From NCBI GenBank assembly GCA_023053545.1, contig JAKZAN010000007.1, positions 6,634,001-6,698,000 of the forward strand: DNA of 64,000 bases. The letters run 5' to 3'. The notes below the pieces were generated by a model. That model was given only the letters and a program-made list of their open reading frames with translations. It had not been told where the DNA came from and ran no database searches. The position numbers were made by a program, and so were the translations under genes. Shown in pieces: positions 13,001-24,599 of the stretch; positions within the stretch are counted from its first letter, which is position 1, and the number at the start of each line of letters is the position of its first letter. The DNA is from Lepidurus packardi. Its lineage: Eukaryota > Arthropoda > Branchiopoda > Notostraca > Triopsidae.

Positions 13001-14629
13001 CTCATCATGTTGATCATCTTTCCTAGCCTAAAACACACGCTACTTCCCATATGAGTGTAGCTTGGCCGGCAGCTATTCAAGTAAAATTGGGGGCTTTATG
13101 AAAAGGAAACACTAAATAGCAGGAAAGTACAGGAAGCGGACCGCATGTCTACGTTTACAATGACGTCCGAACGTTTGAAAACTCAAATTGATCAGCAAGA
13201 AGCAAGATAAGCCTCAGGTGGTGAAACTGATCAAGGACTCGACCTAAAACCGTACAAGAGCATTATAAATTGTCAAGAAAGAGAAAATAAGGCAAAGTTT
13301 TGCAATCTGTGGTGAATTATGGGTTTCTAGAAATCAAAGACGAGCCCCAAATAGTGGTGCTGCGTACCTTTCAGAATTGCCAACTTTCCTTGTTTGGCAT
13401 TGTTGTCTTTTTGACAATACCGTGACGGCGACAGCAAAGCAAGTTAAGTCGAATTATTTTCTATCCAGTGAAGATTCTTCGAGCAGTAACTGAAAAAGTT
13501 GGAAGCGGAAATGTGCAATAAATCCGCCACGCAATATTTGACTAGGATCAGAAGGCTGAGAATCCCAAACAAAATAGCGCGATTTCGAGAATTTTGCAGT
13601 AATTTGTACTAGTATAGATTTCTGATGACGTGACCAATTCAACAGTTTCTAAAGGAAACCAACTCAGCCAAGCTCGGTTGACAAGAAAGGATTAAAATAG
13701 TTTAGGTAGCAATAAAATTGCGGATTCATTTATCTCTCAAACTTAAAACAACCCAAACGAGGACAAACTACAAGGAAATTCCCCAATTTACCCCAACTTG
13801 CAATGCTCGAATTGAAAGTCGCCAAATCCAAGTTGCACTTTACTTTTAAAAGTTTTATTACCACTTTATTGCATTTAAGGTGTCGTATTATTCATTACGT
13901 ACAGTAATGGCGGCTAATGACCAAACTGAAAACGAGTTTTTATCCTTCCTTAAGTTCGCAATCAGATTAAAGTCGTGTCTACACCATATCGACTTGTTAC
14001 TCCCAAAAGAAGCTTGGGAAACTATCATGCTTTGGAAGTCTTCACGTCAAACGCGGCAATAAATCTCGAGAGACAACTGCCTTACGTAGCGTGTCACAAT
14101 TAGAAACCAAAAAAAAAAGGTTCGATGAGCACTATCCGGCATTCCATTCCCAATCTTTTGCCTCGCTTCAAAAAATTACCGCAAGTTTTCTAATCCCACA
14201 CTTTTCCCCAATTACATAATAGAACCCGGGCAAAAAGAAATCCTCCTATGGTCAACCTCAAGCACTACAAGCAAATACGCCCAGTATCTTGCACGACCTG
14301 AAATACGTGCCTTGAAGCACCAAGTTAAGGTGAACTTTCTCGCTTTTCAAGTAAGTTCCTACAAATTTTCATAAAATAATATTCTAAGAATGCACTCCCA
14401 AATTAATGCAAAAATGTCGTTGTATCACGGTAACACAAAGCCTATAACTAACACCCTACAAGAAAGATATTTCAAGCCGGCTCTAACTGACTTCACTTTA
14501 CGCAGTCAATGAACCGCTTGATAAACAGGCTTTTTGGTAACTTAGTAACAAGTACATAAAGCAAAGTTCTCAATCTCTGTCAATTCATCGTCATGCCACG
14601 TCTTCTACGACAAATTGCAACTGGCAGTC
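10005..14629. other. Gene-poor interval, no supported gene
   Basis: No exon chain, known domain or convincing splice framework was found on either strand. ORFs here are short and compositionally random. The interval may include 5' UTR and promoter sequence of the giant secreted-protein gene to its left. A T-run lies at about 11071-11081 and a small 8-bp tandem repeat at 11874-11905. Confidence 0.5.
11874..11905. repeat. 8-bp tandem repeat, 4 copies
   Basis: Four units of an 8-mer (consensus TCACCTAA, with one C and one terminal T variant) run head to tail. It is too short and isolated to be telomeric; it is a simple microsatellite-like repeat in intergenic DNA. Confidence 0.85.
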
Positions 14630-16944
14630 TTACATAAGAACAAACGTAGGAGCAGTAGCTACGCCACAATTATTGTCTTTTTGGGCCATTAACACGTAAC
14701 CGTCGTTTCCATAATAAGTTGACCAAGAGTTCTTTACAAGCCAATATGCTTGGCCCCTCAGAACACCATACCCAACAAGTAAAACTGAGTGATCCAAACC
14801 ATCCACATCATTCTGGCAGTTCCGATCGTAGAACACTCCATTAGCGTAAAATGAAAAGGCCCGTTGGGATGCATCAATGGAGATTGAAATAGGACCATGC
14901 TCGAATAAAGCGACTTTCAAGGCATCAGAATCGCCAGACGTTACATTTACATAGCCCTTAATAGGCGCAGTTAATGTAGCGCTATCCACATGGCAATAAC
15001 CATCCTACATTAACAAGTTGTAACGATCCGAATTAGCAATTCGATACAGACTTTCAACCAGGAAAATCAAACGACAAATAAAGGAAACATGCACGATTTT
15101 TGTACTTACCGCTCCTAAATAAGGACCGTATTCTTCCTCAGTCGGAATACCGCCATGGGACATCATCCACTGGTAAACGCGATAGTCTTCTCCGCCATCA
15201 CAACCATTATTACCAAAACCCCAGGAGCAATCGATAAGGGCCTGGGGCGTCCAGAAAGAGACATTATCTACTTACTGACGGACTAGCGTTAAGAAGTTTA
15301 ACAGTCATACCTGCTGAGAAAGGCTAACCAGCTTTCCTGTCTTGACAAAGAAAGCACCTTCCACTGAGCCACTTGTGCCAAATGACCAGCAACTTCCGCA
15401 AACACTTTGATCTGCATAAACGCATCCAAAATTCGGTAAAAACGTAAAAAGGGTCACACAGCTTACCTTTGACGGGTGTAACGGCGCCATAAAGCCTCCA
15501 GTCTAACGAATCTGGAGCTGCTTCCACTTGCTTGCGGGTATAGTTAAACGGAAGGCCTCCGTTGTGGCCTGAGGATCGTAATTTGCCACGTAAAACCTTG
15601 CGTTCTTCATCGGTTCGGTCAGCCAAGTGGTTTACTGCTAATGTGAATTGACTAGCCTTAGGACCGCGGTTATGGGACTGAATATATCTGAAGACCAAAA
15701 ACCAGCAAATTAACACTTAACTACTTGTGCACTTAAAATCAAAAAAAGACTAACTACCTGACGTTCTGCCTGTAGACATTCTTGCGGCGCTCGTGCTCCT
15801 GGTCGTCAGCATAGGATTTTCTATGCTGCTTTTGGTAATTTGAAAAAGATGTGTCAATGTGATGGTCAGCACCGCCTACAAACTCTTTCATTGGGTTGAA
15901 GCTGAAGAGCGAATGAGACGAGCCGGAACCTGGACCGGGAAAGGAATGACAGCTTTCTACGTCACTCCCGACTTCGAAGATGTCAGCAGACGGTCTTTCA
16001 TCAGAGAACGTTGCGTAAGTCAAGTAATAATGATCATAATGGGAACCCAGCAGGGAGTTGTAGCCTTTCATTTCGTAACGCACAGGGACAGTGACTTGGC
16101 GTGAACCTGCAGCCATCTAAATAGGATTACAAGATTACGGCTGTGAATACAAAATTAAGTCTTGGCTATGAATACAAAATGTAAATATAAAAGCAAATCT
16201 ACAAATAATAAATATACTTACGACTCGTTTAAGCCAGAGAGTATAACGGTTAACTTTTTCACCGTTGGTGGTAACATTCTGCCATTTCTCGCAGGTTTCC
16301 CCATCCAAGATTTCCAAACCAACGAGCTGCAGACAAACAATTGCAGTTTAAGAAAACTAATAACAGAAGTGTTGGGTGTTTTACTTGGAAACCTGAGATG
16401 TCTGGTAGAACACCCTGAGGCCCAACAGGTCCATCTTTGCTTCCATTAACTTGGAAGCAGTTAAGCTGGTTGTGGACAGTTTCTGTCGTCATTGGAACAA
16501 CTTTCATCGCCGAACCAAATGCGCCTAATTTGGACAACTGGTAGGTCTTCATCATGCCACCATAGTAATCAATGCGGCTGCGACCGTCAACGAAATCAAC
16601 CCAGGCATAAAAGGGCTCCTGAATTTCGGCGTAAGGTATATGGAGAACGCCTTGCGTGACATACGTGTCTGCAAAGCTTGGTGGGGCAGTAGAAGGCTTG
16701 TTGTCCGAAACGCGGTTCAACCATTTTTTCATCCAAATTTGCTTTTTATGCTCTGAACCGAGTTTCGAGCCCCCAAAACTAGCTACACAAAGATCTAAAG
16801 GAAGTTCGAAATAACGTTAGTAGAAAAGCTAGACAAGGGCAATCTGGACTACGAAAACACAAGCCACAGAAGACCCAACATTAGATTATACTTACTGGTC
16901 CATAAAAAAAGACTGGCAAGAGCCAAAACATATTTCCCGAACAT
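14630..16944 (-). CDS. 26/29-kDa-type cysteine proteinase (papain family C1, long N-terminal extension)
   Basis: Eight exons: 16944-16896, 16794-16385, 16326-16222, 16116-15758, 15687-15467, 15411-15311, 15241-15110, 15004-14630; about 583 aa. A signal peptide ([15 protein letters not shown]) is followed by the roughly 220-residue N-terminal domain typical of 26/29-kDa proteinases ([45 protein letters not shown]). Next come an I29-type inhibitor propeptide ([19 protein letters not shown]) and a cathepsin-L-like domain. Catalytic residues are visible: Cys about 389 in CGSCWSFG, His about 531 in [11 protein letters not shown], Asn about 551 in VKNSWS. The family is known from insects (the Sarcophaga haemocyte proteinase, Drosophila 26-29-p) and acts as a secreted or lysosomal digestive/immune protease. 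It differs from cathepsin C by the I29 region and the PYAEI domain. All eight exon phases agree. Confidence 0.93.
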
Positions 16945-17020
16945 CCTTCTCTCTGTACATGCACCAACGGCAACCGTAGTCCACCTTTGCACTAACGTGA
17001 TCGCGTGAATGTTCCTATTC

Positions 17021-17030
17021 CTTTTATATG
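17021..17030 (-). promoter_or_regulatory. TATA box of the 26/29-kDa proteinase gene
   Basis: The minus strand reads CATATAAAAG here, 77-86 bases upstream of the start codon at 16944. A start about 30 nt downstream would give a 5' UTR of roughly 50 nt. Position and match are good; the transcription start is not observed. Confidence 0.6.
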
Positions 17031-17329
17031 GAACTAAACAGAGGGCAGCAACAACACTTCAAAACCGGTTTGCTTCTATGCTCCTTTGTTCCTGACCTCT
17101 GAAATGACCTTGACTATTACACTTTGACCAAAATTTGACAATATTTGTGCACAACAACTCTCCTTCTGCAAGCTTACAACACTGTACAAACATATCCGCC
17201 CATGTGTATTAGTGTGTTGCGTTGATAGCCAAAAAAAATAGACCTAGGAGCCTGTATTGAAACGCCACAGGACAGCAAATGCCATCTGTTGCAGAGACCC
17301 CCAGTCCGTTTCTTTAAGTAAGAAGATTT

Positions 17330-17419
17330 ACGTTCTTAGTTGGTTAGTCAATAATGTGCACGTCAGATGGCACAGTTTTGACTAAAAACAGACCAACAAC
17401 TACAACGTTCTTAGTTGGT
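17330..17419. repeat. 15-bp direct repeat pair
   Basis: ACGTTCTTAGTTGGT occurs at 17330-17344 and again at 17405-17419, flanking about 60 bp. It lies next to retroelement fragments and could be a decayed duplication. It is too far from intact element ends to call a target-site duplication. Confidence 0.6.
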
Positions 17420-17482
17420 GCTATAGATTAAAAAAAATAGTCGCATTGATAGCCTTTTATATGTAGGACTGACACAATGTAA

Positions 17483-17668
17483 AAGGGGTATGTCATTCTT
17501 CTTTGTGTTGTTAAAGACGACAGGCGAAGTGGCATCGTATCGTTGTCTGCTGCATTCAGGATAGGTGTCGCTGACTATTCAACTCCGGTTGACTTGGTTC
17601 CGAACACGAATTTACACTATTATATTGGGATGGACGTGCTTAGGAAAGTGCATGTTAAAGAAAGGTGA
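17483..17668 (+). pseudogene. Possible LTR-retrotransposon protease-end fragment
   Basis: An open stretch without its own start ends in VPNTNLHYYIGMDVLRKVHV and then a stop. This resembles the end of a retropepsin domain, where a conserved I(L/I/M)G-(M/I)-D-(F/V/L)-L-(R/K)-K motif follows a V-P-N-L-N strand. No reverse transcriptase, LTR or catalytic DTGA motif is visible nearby, so at most this is a relic. It could also be chance. Confidence 0.3.
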
Positions 17669-17692
17669 TAGAAATTGACCGTCACCGAACAT

Positions 17693-18060
17693 TTAAATAA
17701 TATCGACTAGTCCTGTAACTCTTATGTAATCAACTAAAAATGACTGGGCTAAAAATTGCTTGTATTCTGTAAGATTGCCAAAACCCAGTACGTTCTCGAG
17801 CTTAAATTCGATTCCCTCTTTTCTCATTTGATCCTTCAGTATTTCCCGTTCAAATGAGTGGTACAAGCATTCCATAATCTTGTGTTCCATCGTATGTTCC
17901 TTCTCTCCACACCTATCACACGTGCTATTTTTTTTTTAGATTAAATCTGTACATCCATGATCCTGTTTTTCCGTGTCCACATCTCAATCGCAAAAGAACA
18001 ACTGATACTTTCCTGTTTTTGTGTAATAACCAGGGTGCTGTCCTGATGTTTTAAGCGAAT
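17693..18060 (-). pseudogene. Non-LTR (LINE) retrotransposon C-terminal fragment, frameshifted
   Basis: The minus strand encodes LLRLRCGHGKTGSWMYRF, then a zinc-knuckle-like CDRCGEKEHTMEHKIMEC and a tail FLVDYIRVTGLVDII before a stop. This is the layout of the region after RNase H in Jockey/I/R1-type elements (LRLRTGH, then CxxCGxxExTxEHxxxxC, then a ..FL..TG.. tail). A run of ten A at 17929-17938 (minus strand) shifts the frame by one between the two blocks, and the frame upstream is also broken. No reverse transcriptase lies in the window, so this is a decayed 3' fragment. Confidence 0.7.
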
Positions 18061-18309
18061 TGTACAAAACTTTGAGAAGAGCTCTTTTTTAATCGCTGTA
18101 ATATTTTTTCCTCTAGTTTTTGTTTAAATACGGCCGAAAGCTCGTGTCTTGTGCTCTGTCATTTATAGAGCAGTTGAGACACAATTGCATAGCCCCCTAT
18201 TGGGAGCTATCTAGAAGCTAGTAGCAAAAACGTCTCCCGAAACGCGACAATTAGTACTAGCTTGTAGACGATCTTTTCGGAGACCTATAAAGTGTCCGAT
18301 CTTACTACT

Positions 18310-19877
18310 ATGAAAATGTATTCCAAGATTTTCTTATATACAAATTTTGTAGCTGAACGGATTTCTTATTCCAAGAGCTGGTAAGATAAATGTAATATTT
18401 TGCTTCTCACTCGAACGTGGAAGTACGGGTGCTCGGGTAATTTAGCGTACTTTAGCTTTACGTTACTTTATTTGTTCTTATGATATTGAAATTACAAATA
18501 TAAAAAAATCCATCTTACATGATTGAAATTGTAAATATATAAAACTTAAATTATTGCAGACGTACAAGATTTTATTAACAGTGTCACATTCTTTTATCGT
18601 TTTAAGCAGGCTGAACCTACAGTTCCCATTGTCATGTCGTCAGTATTGTTCGGCTGGCAAGTCACAGAATACTACGACCCACACATCAACTACTTCCTCT
18701 AGTCAACCAAATTCTACTCCTTGCAAACCGACCGACAAGTCAGTTGGTTACTTACGCGAATATTGGGCAAAGGAGTTCGAAAAGTTCCAGATTTCCGAGC
18801 CGAAACTTTCCATTGATTATTTGCTTAATCACGCCTTGGGAATAAGTGGTGTAAGCAACAAACAGTTATCCCTTACATTTACGTTGAATACCCTCAAAGA
18901 TAAAAGAGACGGACATAATTTGAGTGACAAAAACTAACTACGGCTTTGTCTTAGAAGAATCTTTCGCTGTCGCCACTCAGTAGCACTGAACTCGAAGCTG
19001 AGCAAATGGAAAAATTAAACATGGCCCTACAATGCAGATTAGCTAGGTATTTCGTACCCTAAAATATTGGTAACATTGAAAATATCTTGGAAAACACCTT
19101 TTGTCATAAATGTGATATTTAACGTTTTGTAGAATGCCGGTTCAGTACATAGTAGGCGACTGGGACTTTTTGGATATAAACTTAAAGCTTGTTCCTCCAG
19201 TTTTCATTCCTCGACCCGAAACAGAACAGCTTGTTTTGTTAGCATTAGAGCGGTTATCTAGTCGAGTTTATGGACAGCAGATACATTGCCTGGAATTGTG
19301 CACCGGCAGTGGAGCTATAAGTTTAGCGATGCTGCACAAGAATCCATCCGTAACCAAACCGGAAATTAACTTTTCTTACGTATCTAACCTTTTTATGTTG
19401 AAGGTTCACATGACAAGCGTTGAGAAAAGTATTTTAGCTGTCAATCTAGCGAAGGAAAACGCCCAACGTTTGAAGTTAGACTCTCGCCTTCAACTCATTC
19501 ATGCTTCTCTGGAAGAAGATGGCTTGCGGGGTCTAAAAGATGTTATCCAACTTGACCGTCAGTACGATTTGCTCATCTCCAATCCTCCTTATGTTCCCAA
19601 TGCTGATCTCCGTTCTTTGGCACCGGAGATTCTTTTATACGAAGATTTACGAGCACTAGACGGCGGGCGTGATGGATTGCGGCTTATCAATATAATTCTA
19701 AGTTTTGCTCCTCTTTGGCTTAAACCCGGGGGTGTTTTACTGCTAGAGATTGATCCCAGGCAACCAACAGCAATTTTAGCCTCTGTCGTCGAGTCCGCAG
19801 CATGGGCAGACGTAAAAGTCCATAATGACTTTGCAGGGAAAAGTCGTTTCCTTGAGCTCGTGACCGCAGTTAGATAA
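18310..19877 (+). CDS. HemK-family peptide-chain release factor N5-glutamine methyltransferase, probably mitochondrial
   Basis: Five exons: 18310-18380, 18610-18850, 18955-19046, 19133-19349, 19404-19877; about 364 aa. The N-terminus (LQFPLSCRQYCSAG) looks like a mitochondrial targeting leader. The catalytic part carries VQYIVGDWDFLDINLKLVPP, FIPRPETEQLV, LELCTGSGAISLAML (SAM-binding motif I) and the diagnostic NPPY at about 19579-19590. The family methylates the Gln of the GGQ motif in class-1 release factors with S-adenosylmethionine. The 54-nt intron 19350-19403 is in frame and open, but removing it restores the family spacing between the Gly-rich motif and the next helix. The first exon is inferred from an ATG, a donor and a matching phase 2. 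Confidence 0.85.
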
Positions 19878-19880
19878 GGA

Positions 19881-20012
19881 TTATTGTATCTTTTTTGTAA
19901 CCCAACCATTAGTGAGTGCTTGCAACAAAAAAAGTTCGCCTCCAACCTTGTCAGGATTTGTAATGGCCTGGTAGAACGGAACAAATTTAGGATCTTCTTT
20001 AACCTGTTGCAT
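19881..20012 (-). CDS. Possible terminal exon of an unrecognised gene
   Basis: The minus strand reads MQQVKEDPKFVPFYQAITNP and continues DKVGGELFLLQALTNGWVTKK, ending at TAA 19881-19883, four bases past the HemK stop on the other strand. A CAG acceptor precedes the GTT codon at 20003. The composition looks like a real protein C-terminus, but no upstream exon was found before the channel gene that starts at 20345. It could be a relic or a chance frame. Confidence 0.3.
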   Translation of the reverse strand: MQQVKEDPKFVPFYQAITNPDKVGGELFLLQALTNGWVTKKIQ

Positions 20013-20344
20013 GTCCCCAGGGCATCACCGAATATCGCCGATTCAATGGTGTATACTTGAGACAGCAATCAAGTGAAAGAATGGTTGCATGTTGACGTGC
20101 TATGGATGAGTACGGCATGACCTACGCCCGCTTTTATGTGTTCGTTTCATTTTTGAAGGGAGAAATATAGAAGTATTAGAAAAGAGTCTTTCTTGAGAAT
20201 GACAGCGTCTGCCTAAGGCGGAAGCCGATTCTTTTTCGTTAGAGCAAGTGCAGGGAGTAGTAATGCCGATCACTAGGACGTACCTGTAAAGGGAATCGCT
20301 GTACATTTTAATTGTTCAGTCTTATTATTGCCGTTAATCTGAAT

Positions 20345-22581
20345 ATGCAGCAATTACGTAGTTACAAGCGACCCATCTCTCCGTTGCACCCTGTGTTTGT
20401 AGTGGAAGAGCGTTGTGAATCGAGGGATTCTACGTTTACTCAGCGTTCAAAAAGCCTTGGATTTTTTAAACGGAGATTGAATTTAGCTAGGGAGTCGTGG
20501 GGACGGTTTTGTCGCACCACAACTGGTCATGGTTTTGGCCGTATTGCCGATAAGGCTGAGCCGTTCGTTCTGAGGTTGTTTTGGATTTTGGCTGTAATAT
20601 CATGTTTAGTTGCAATGTTGTATTCCGTGGCTATTGTAACTGAAAAGTCCCTGATCAGCCGTAGCCTACGGAGTGAGGTAACCCATGTAAGGAATTCTAC
20701 CATGGAATTGCCTGATATTCATGTCTGCGATACAAGTTTATTCAACAAAACCGTCCTCGCAAGCAAGTATCATCTCTATTATTTCAACCTCTCATTTCTA
20801 AGCATACTTATGTTTTGCAATAGATATGGGTTTTAGTGATGAGATGGCTTCGTATTTAGCGTTAGCGTTATCTTCTACGGCATCCGCATCTTCTTTGCGA
20901 AATGACATTGCCCAGCAGAAAAGATTGCAAAAGAACCTGGACGATTTGCTCCGATTTAACGGGTTGACCCTGGGAGAGGTGTTGAAAAGATCCATACTTG
21001 GGTAATTGCAGTTGCGTTCATACTATTTAGTCTAGATAATTATAGACCTTTTAATTGTATGTTTTATGCATCGGGCAATATTAATATTAATTTCCTGTCC
21101 TAAAGGTGTATGGATTTTATTATGGGATGTGTTCACCACACTATCCGTTACACACGAGAGCAATGCTGCAGCAAAATGTTTCGCAATATAACATACCCTA
21201 ATATCATGGGCAGCTGTGTCTCGACGCATGGAATAGAAAACTTTGTCGAGCAATTTGCATCGCAAGTGTACGGATTCACCGTCTTTTTGCGTTCGAATAT
21301 CCACGAAAGACTCGGTTAGCTACGAGTTCCTTTTCTTTTCTTCTTAATAATGAATTCTAACAAATTAAAAAATAATTTTTAATAAATTGAATTTTAAAAG
21401 GATGTTTTGTTTTTTGTAAATAATTTCTTCTTTTTATGCTTTCTCGGCTTTTCTAATAACAATGTCTGTGGCAGGATATGATACGATGGTGGTTTCGCCT
21501 ACAATTGGTTCTAAATTGGGCGCTGTTTACGCCGTGTCCGATCATTTATCGCACGTCAGTGTTGTAATTCCATCTAAAGGGCAATACGCCACTCCTGCTA
21601 CTTGGAATTCAATTGCCATTGGACTTACAAGAGTAAATGATTCTTCTCGTACTTGATATTTAGAGAGAACTGTTCTATAGTTGGTAATTGTAACATTGTT
21701 TAGACCGATAATACGGAATGGATAGACTCGCCGCTAGCCCCCAGATTCTGCATTCCTACATTCGACGAACGCTTCCAGTCCCGAGTTCCGGGATTCGATG
21801 TTTATAGTCACGAAAATTGCGTTCATGCTGCCATTCAGACACAGTTCCAAACCGATTTCAACTGTTCTGTCTACGGATTGCCAAACACCGGTATTTTCCG
21901 TAAATCTTTCTTCCATCCAGCTAAACTTATGGCGTAAATTAGGTTTGTTACCGTATTGCCATCCTTCTGTGCTCATCAGTAAACCCGCCCAAATTATTGC
22001 TAACCAAGAGAAGTATAGAGAGAGTAAGGAGCACTATCACACTTTTCCTAATTGCATTGAGTATATTGGCCTTGTTTCTTATGTCGGACTGTAGACTGTC
22101 CCGAGGATTGCGTAACAGACGCTTACACAACCATTCCTTCGGCGGCCTATATGGTTCTGAGTGAACATGACGATATGCATCATATCCCCCATAACGACAG
22201 GTTAAAACTTAAAAGAAAAATTGTTTTTTTTTTCGTTGCAACGTAATGCGTTTTAATCTTGAAAGTGATCTTGTGGGACTTCACTTCTATTTTCCTGCTT
22301 TTACCTTCAGCGTTATTAAAAACCACCCACAGAGCTTTGTTACTTGGTTAGGTAATTTTTATTTTTAGTTTTGTTTTCACGTTCAGGGTCTACATATTTC
22401 TGCAATAGGTGAAGTTGGTGGCAATATGGGTCTATATTTAGGTGCAAGCTTAGTTACTGTTTTGGAGTTTGTGGTGGCGTTCATTCTATTAATTTTGCGA
22501 TGCTGCCGCCCTCCAGCGAAAACTGTGCCTCGGCGAAAAAAGCTACGGGTTTCTAGAATTATAGTTGAAAGCAAAATGTAA
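20345..22581 (+). CDS. DEG/ENaC sodium channel subunit, pickpocket-like (copy 1)
   Basis: Nine exons: 20345-20762, 20824-21001, 21106-21314, 21475-21632, 21704-21890, 21943-21978, 22095-22200, 22266-22351, 22409-22581; about 516 aa. Family landmarks in order: an N-terminal FCRTTTGHGFGRI (the TT-HG gating motif region), the first membrane segment (LRLFWILAVISCLVAMLYSV), LPDIHVCDTSLFNK, SDEMASYLALAL, a Cys-rich extracellular domain (CVHHTIRY, CCSKMF, FNCSVYGLPNTG, YCHPSVL, CPEDCVTDAY), and the second membrane segment GEVGGNMGLYLGASLVTVLE with a basic tail. The product would be a plasma-membrane, amiloride-type cation channel subunit. The first intron appears to use a GC donor (20763). The paralogous minus-strand gene ends 61 bp away. 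Confidence 0.9.
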
Positions 22582-22642
22582 AATTAGCTAAGCAGGCATC
22601 GTCAATTGTGAGTATACTTACGGTATAGTTGCAGACACCTTT

Positions 22643-24599
22643 TTAATCCACTGTTCTGACATTACAGAATGTGGGAATCAAGCAACGTAGTAACATAATG
22701 GACGTTTCGATCACTGTAATTATGCTAGCTCCTAAGAACAAGCCGGCATCGCCGCCCAGAGATGCTGCGAAATCAGTAGCGTTAGAAATGTGTATAGTTT
22801 ATCTGTTTCGTCTAACTTACTAATCCAATCCTGCAACCCGAAAGGCTTGCTAACAATCTTGGTGTATGTAAACGACGGATAATAGAAATTTAAAGCTGAA
22901 ACTAGCCTACGCAGTCGTTGGGGAAAAAATTCAGCGTACGTCATTAAGATAGGATAATTTAGTGCTTTGTGGTACATTTACTCGTTTGTTGTGAGATAGT
23001 CGGATGCATTATTGGCGTAACTCAGACCATTTAAGTGAAGTTTGGCATAGGTGGGTCGTAAAATGTACTCATCGGTCACGCAGTCTTCTAAGCAATCTAG
23101 AAAGTATTACGAGCTTTTAGTTTTGCCGCAAGAAGTATTTCAGTTAGTTTACTTTCCCTATCCCAAGCGGTAATTTGATCTGAGGAAATGTTCGATTGCA
23201 GTATCACGTGAGGCAAGCAATATGGGTATTTACCTGTACAGTCATTAGGTGTAATGTTCACTTAGTACAATGTTTTATCGTCAAAGTAAAGCTATAGCTC
23301 TCACCTGTTTTAGGCAATCCATAAAGGGAGCAGTTCAACAGGTTTTCTATCATTATTTGCAATCCTACCACATGACAGTCGTCGTGGCTATATGAAGACA
23401 GCATGGGCAACTGCTTAGTCTCGTGACCTTCGGCACAAGTTAAGGGGGCAAACCACGAATTCTTCACACTAGTTATATCCACCTAGTCATCAGAACCATC
23501 CGATCATTATTGAATGCCACTTTCGCTTATAGTGTTATTAATGTTTAATAACTGTACTGTGGTCCTTTCGATGGGTAAAGACGCCCAAGATCCAGGCCAT
23601 ACGTATCCAGCATTGGATGGAATCACGTCGAAATACCGGGAGCTATTTGAAGAAACAAAGTACAACATGCCACGTTTGGCGGCGTGGTTGAGTGATATCA
23701 ATCTCGTGTCAAATACTGTTTTGGTTAATAAATAATACAGTGATGGGCATATCACTTGAATTATTGAATTATATTGGTACTACCAATTCGGTCTTGTAGG
23801 CTCATTTTCATAAAAATTACGACACCCCGGTCTTGCGTAGGCCAGTCGGCTGTCAAAGTGGGACCTCCTTGGGAAGAAATACAAGCTCCCAGCGTCCGGA
23901 TGCTGGTTTCATTCCGGAATATGTCTCGGCAGCACTGAGTACTGCTTAGCATAGTGCCGACAAGTAAGCAGGAGTGAACCATCTCTTCACAGCTGTCATA
24001 AATAAATAAAAGTGATTTAAGAGTACAACGGAACTTCGGTCCAAATCAACAAGCTTACGTTAATAGCGTATATTGGAAAATCCCCTCAAGAGGTTTATCT
24101 CCCACTAAGCGAATGAATTCATCTCGTAATTCTTCTTGTTTAGTTTTGTCCTCTTTCATGGATATACTTGACAATGTCGGCGATATAGCCAAGGTTAAAT
24201 AAGTTGCCAGAGTGTAGTTAAAACCTAATTCTAAAAAAAAATATATTTCCGTTTTCCGCTTTTGTGACTTACATAAATACCTTGGAGTCGTCGCTTGCTG
24301 AATACACGGGAGTCGCATAAGTATAGATCCGGGAAATCAAGTTTTGATGCCTTTTCTTGTAAATAAGTTGTCGAGAGACTACGCTCAGTCACATATATTT
24401 CTGAGACATGCCATTCGGATACTATTACTAAACATAGAAAAACACAAACTACAGAAGCCCAGAACCAACCCGGTTTACAGCTTGCTGAGTTAGCATGGTC
24501 TTTGCGAGTACCCAAATATGCTAAACCATGACCGGATGTGGTATTACAAAAATGAAACCAAACTCTTCTTATGTGCTCAAACCAAGTAGCTTTAGTCAT
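22643..24599 (-). CDS. DEG/ENaC sodium channel subunit, pickpocket-like (copy 2)
   Basis: Nine exons: 24599-24281, 24230-24059, 23992-23784, 23715-23558, 23482-23305, 23233-23153, 23096-22982, 22906-22821, 22764-22643; about 479 aa from ATG 24599. Motifs match copy 1: FCNTTSGHGL, LDFPDLYLCDSRVFSKRRLQ, LGFNYTLATYLTLAI, CEEMVHSC, CCRDIF, LNCSLYGLPKTG, YCLPHVIL, CLEDCVTDEY, SLGGDAGLFLGASIITVIE. All eight introns share phases with copy 1, and exons 3, 4 and 8 have identical lengths (209, 158, 86). In-frame sequence resembling copy 1 continues upstream to about 24710 without a Met, so an extra 5' exon is likely missing from this model. Exon 6 is 81 nt against 36 in copy 1. Confidence 0.87.
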
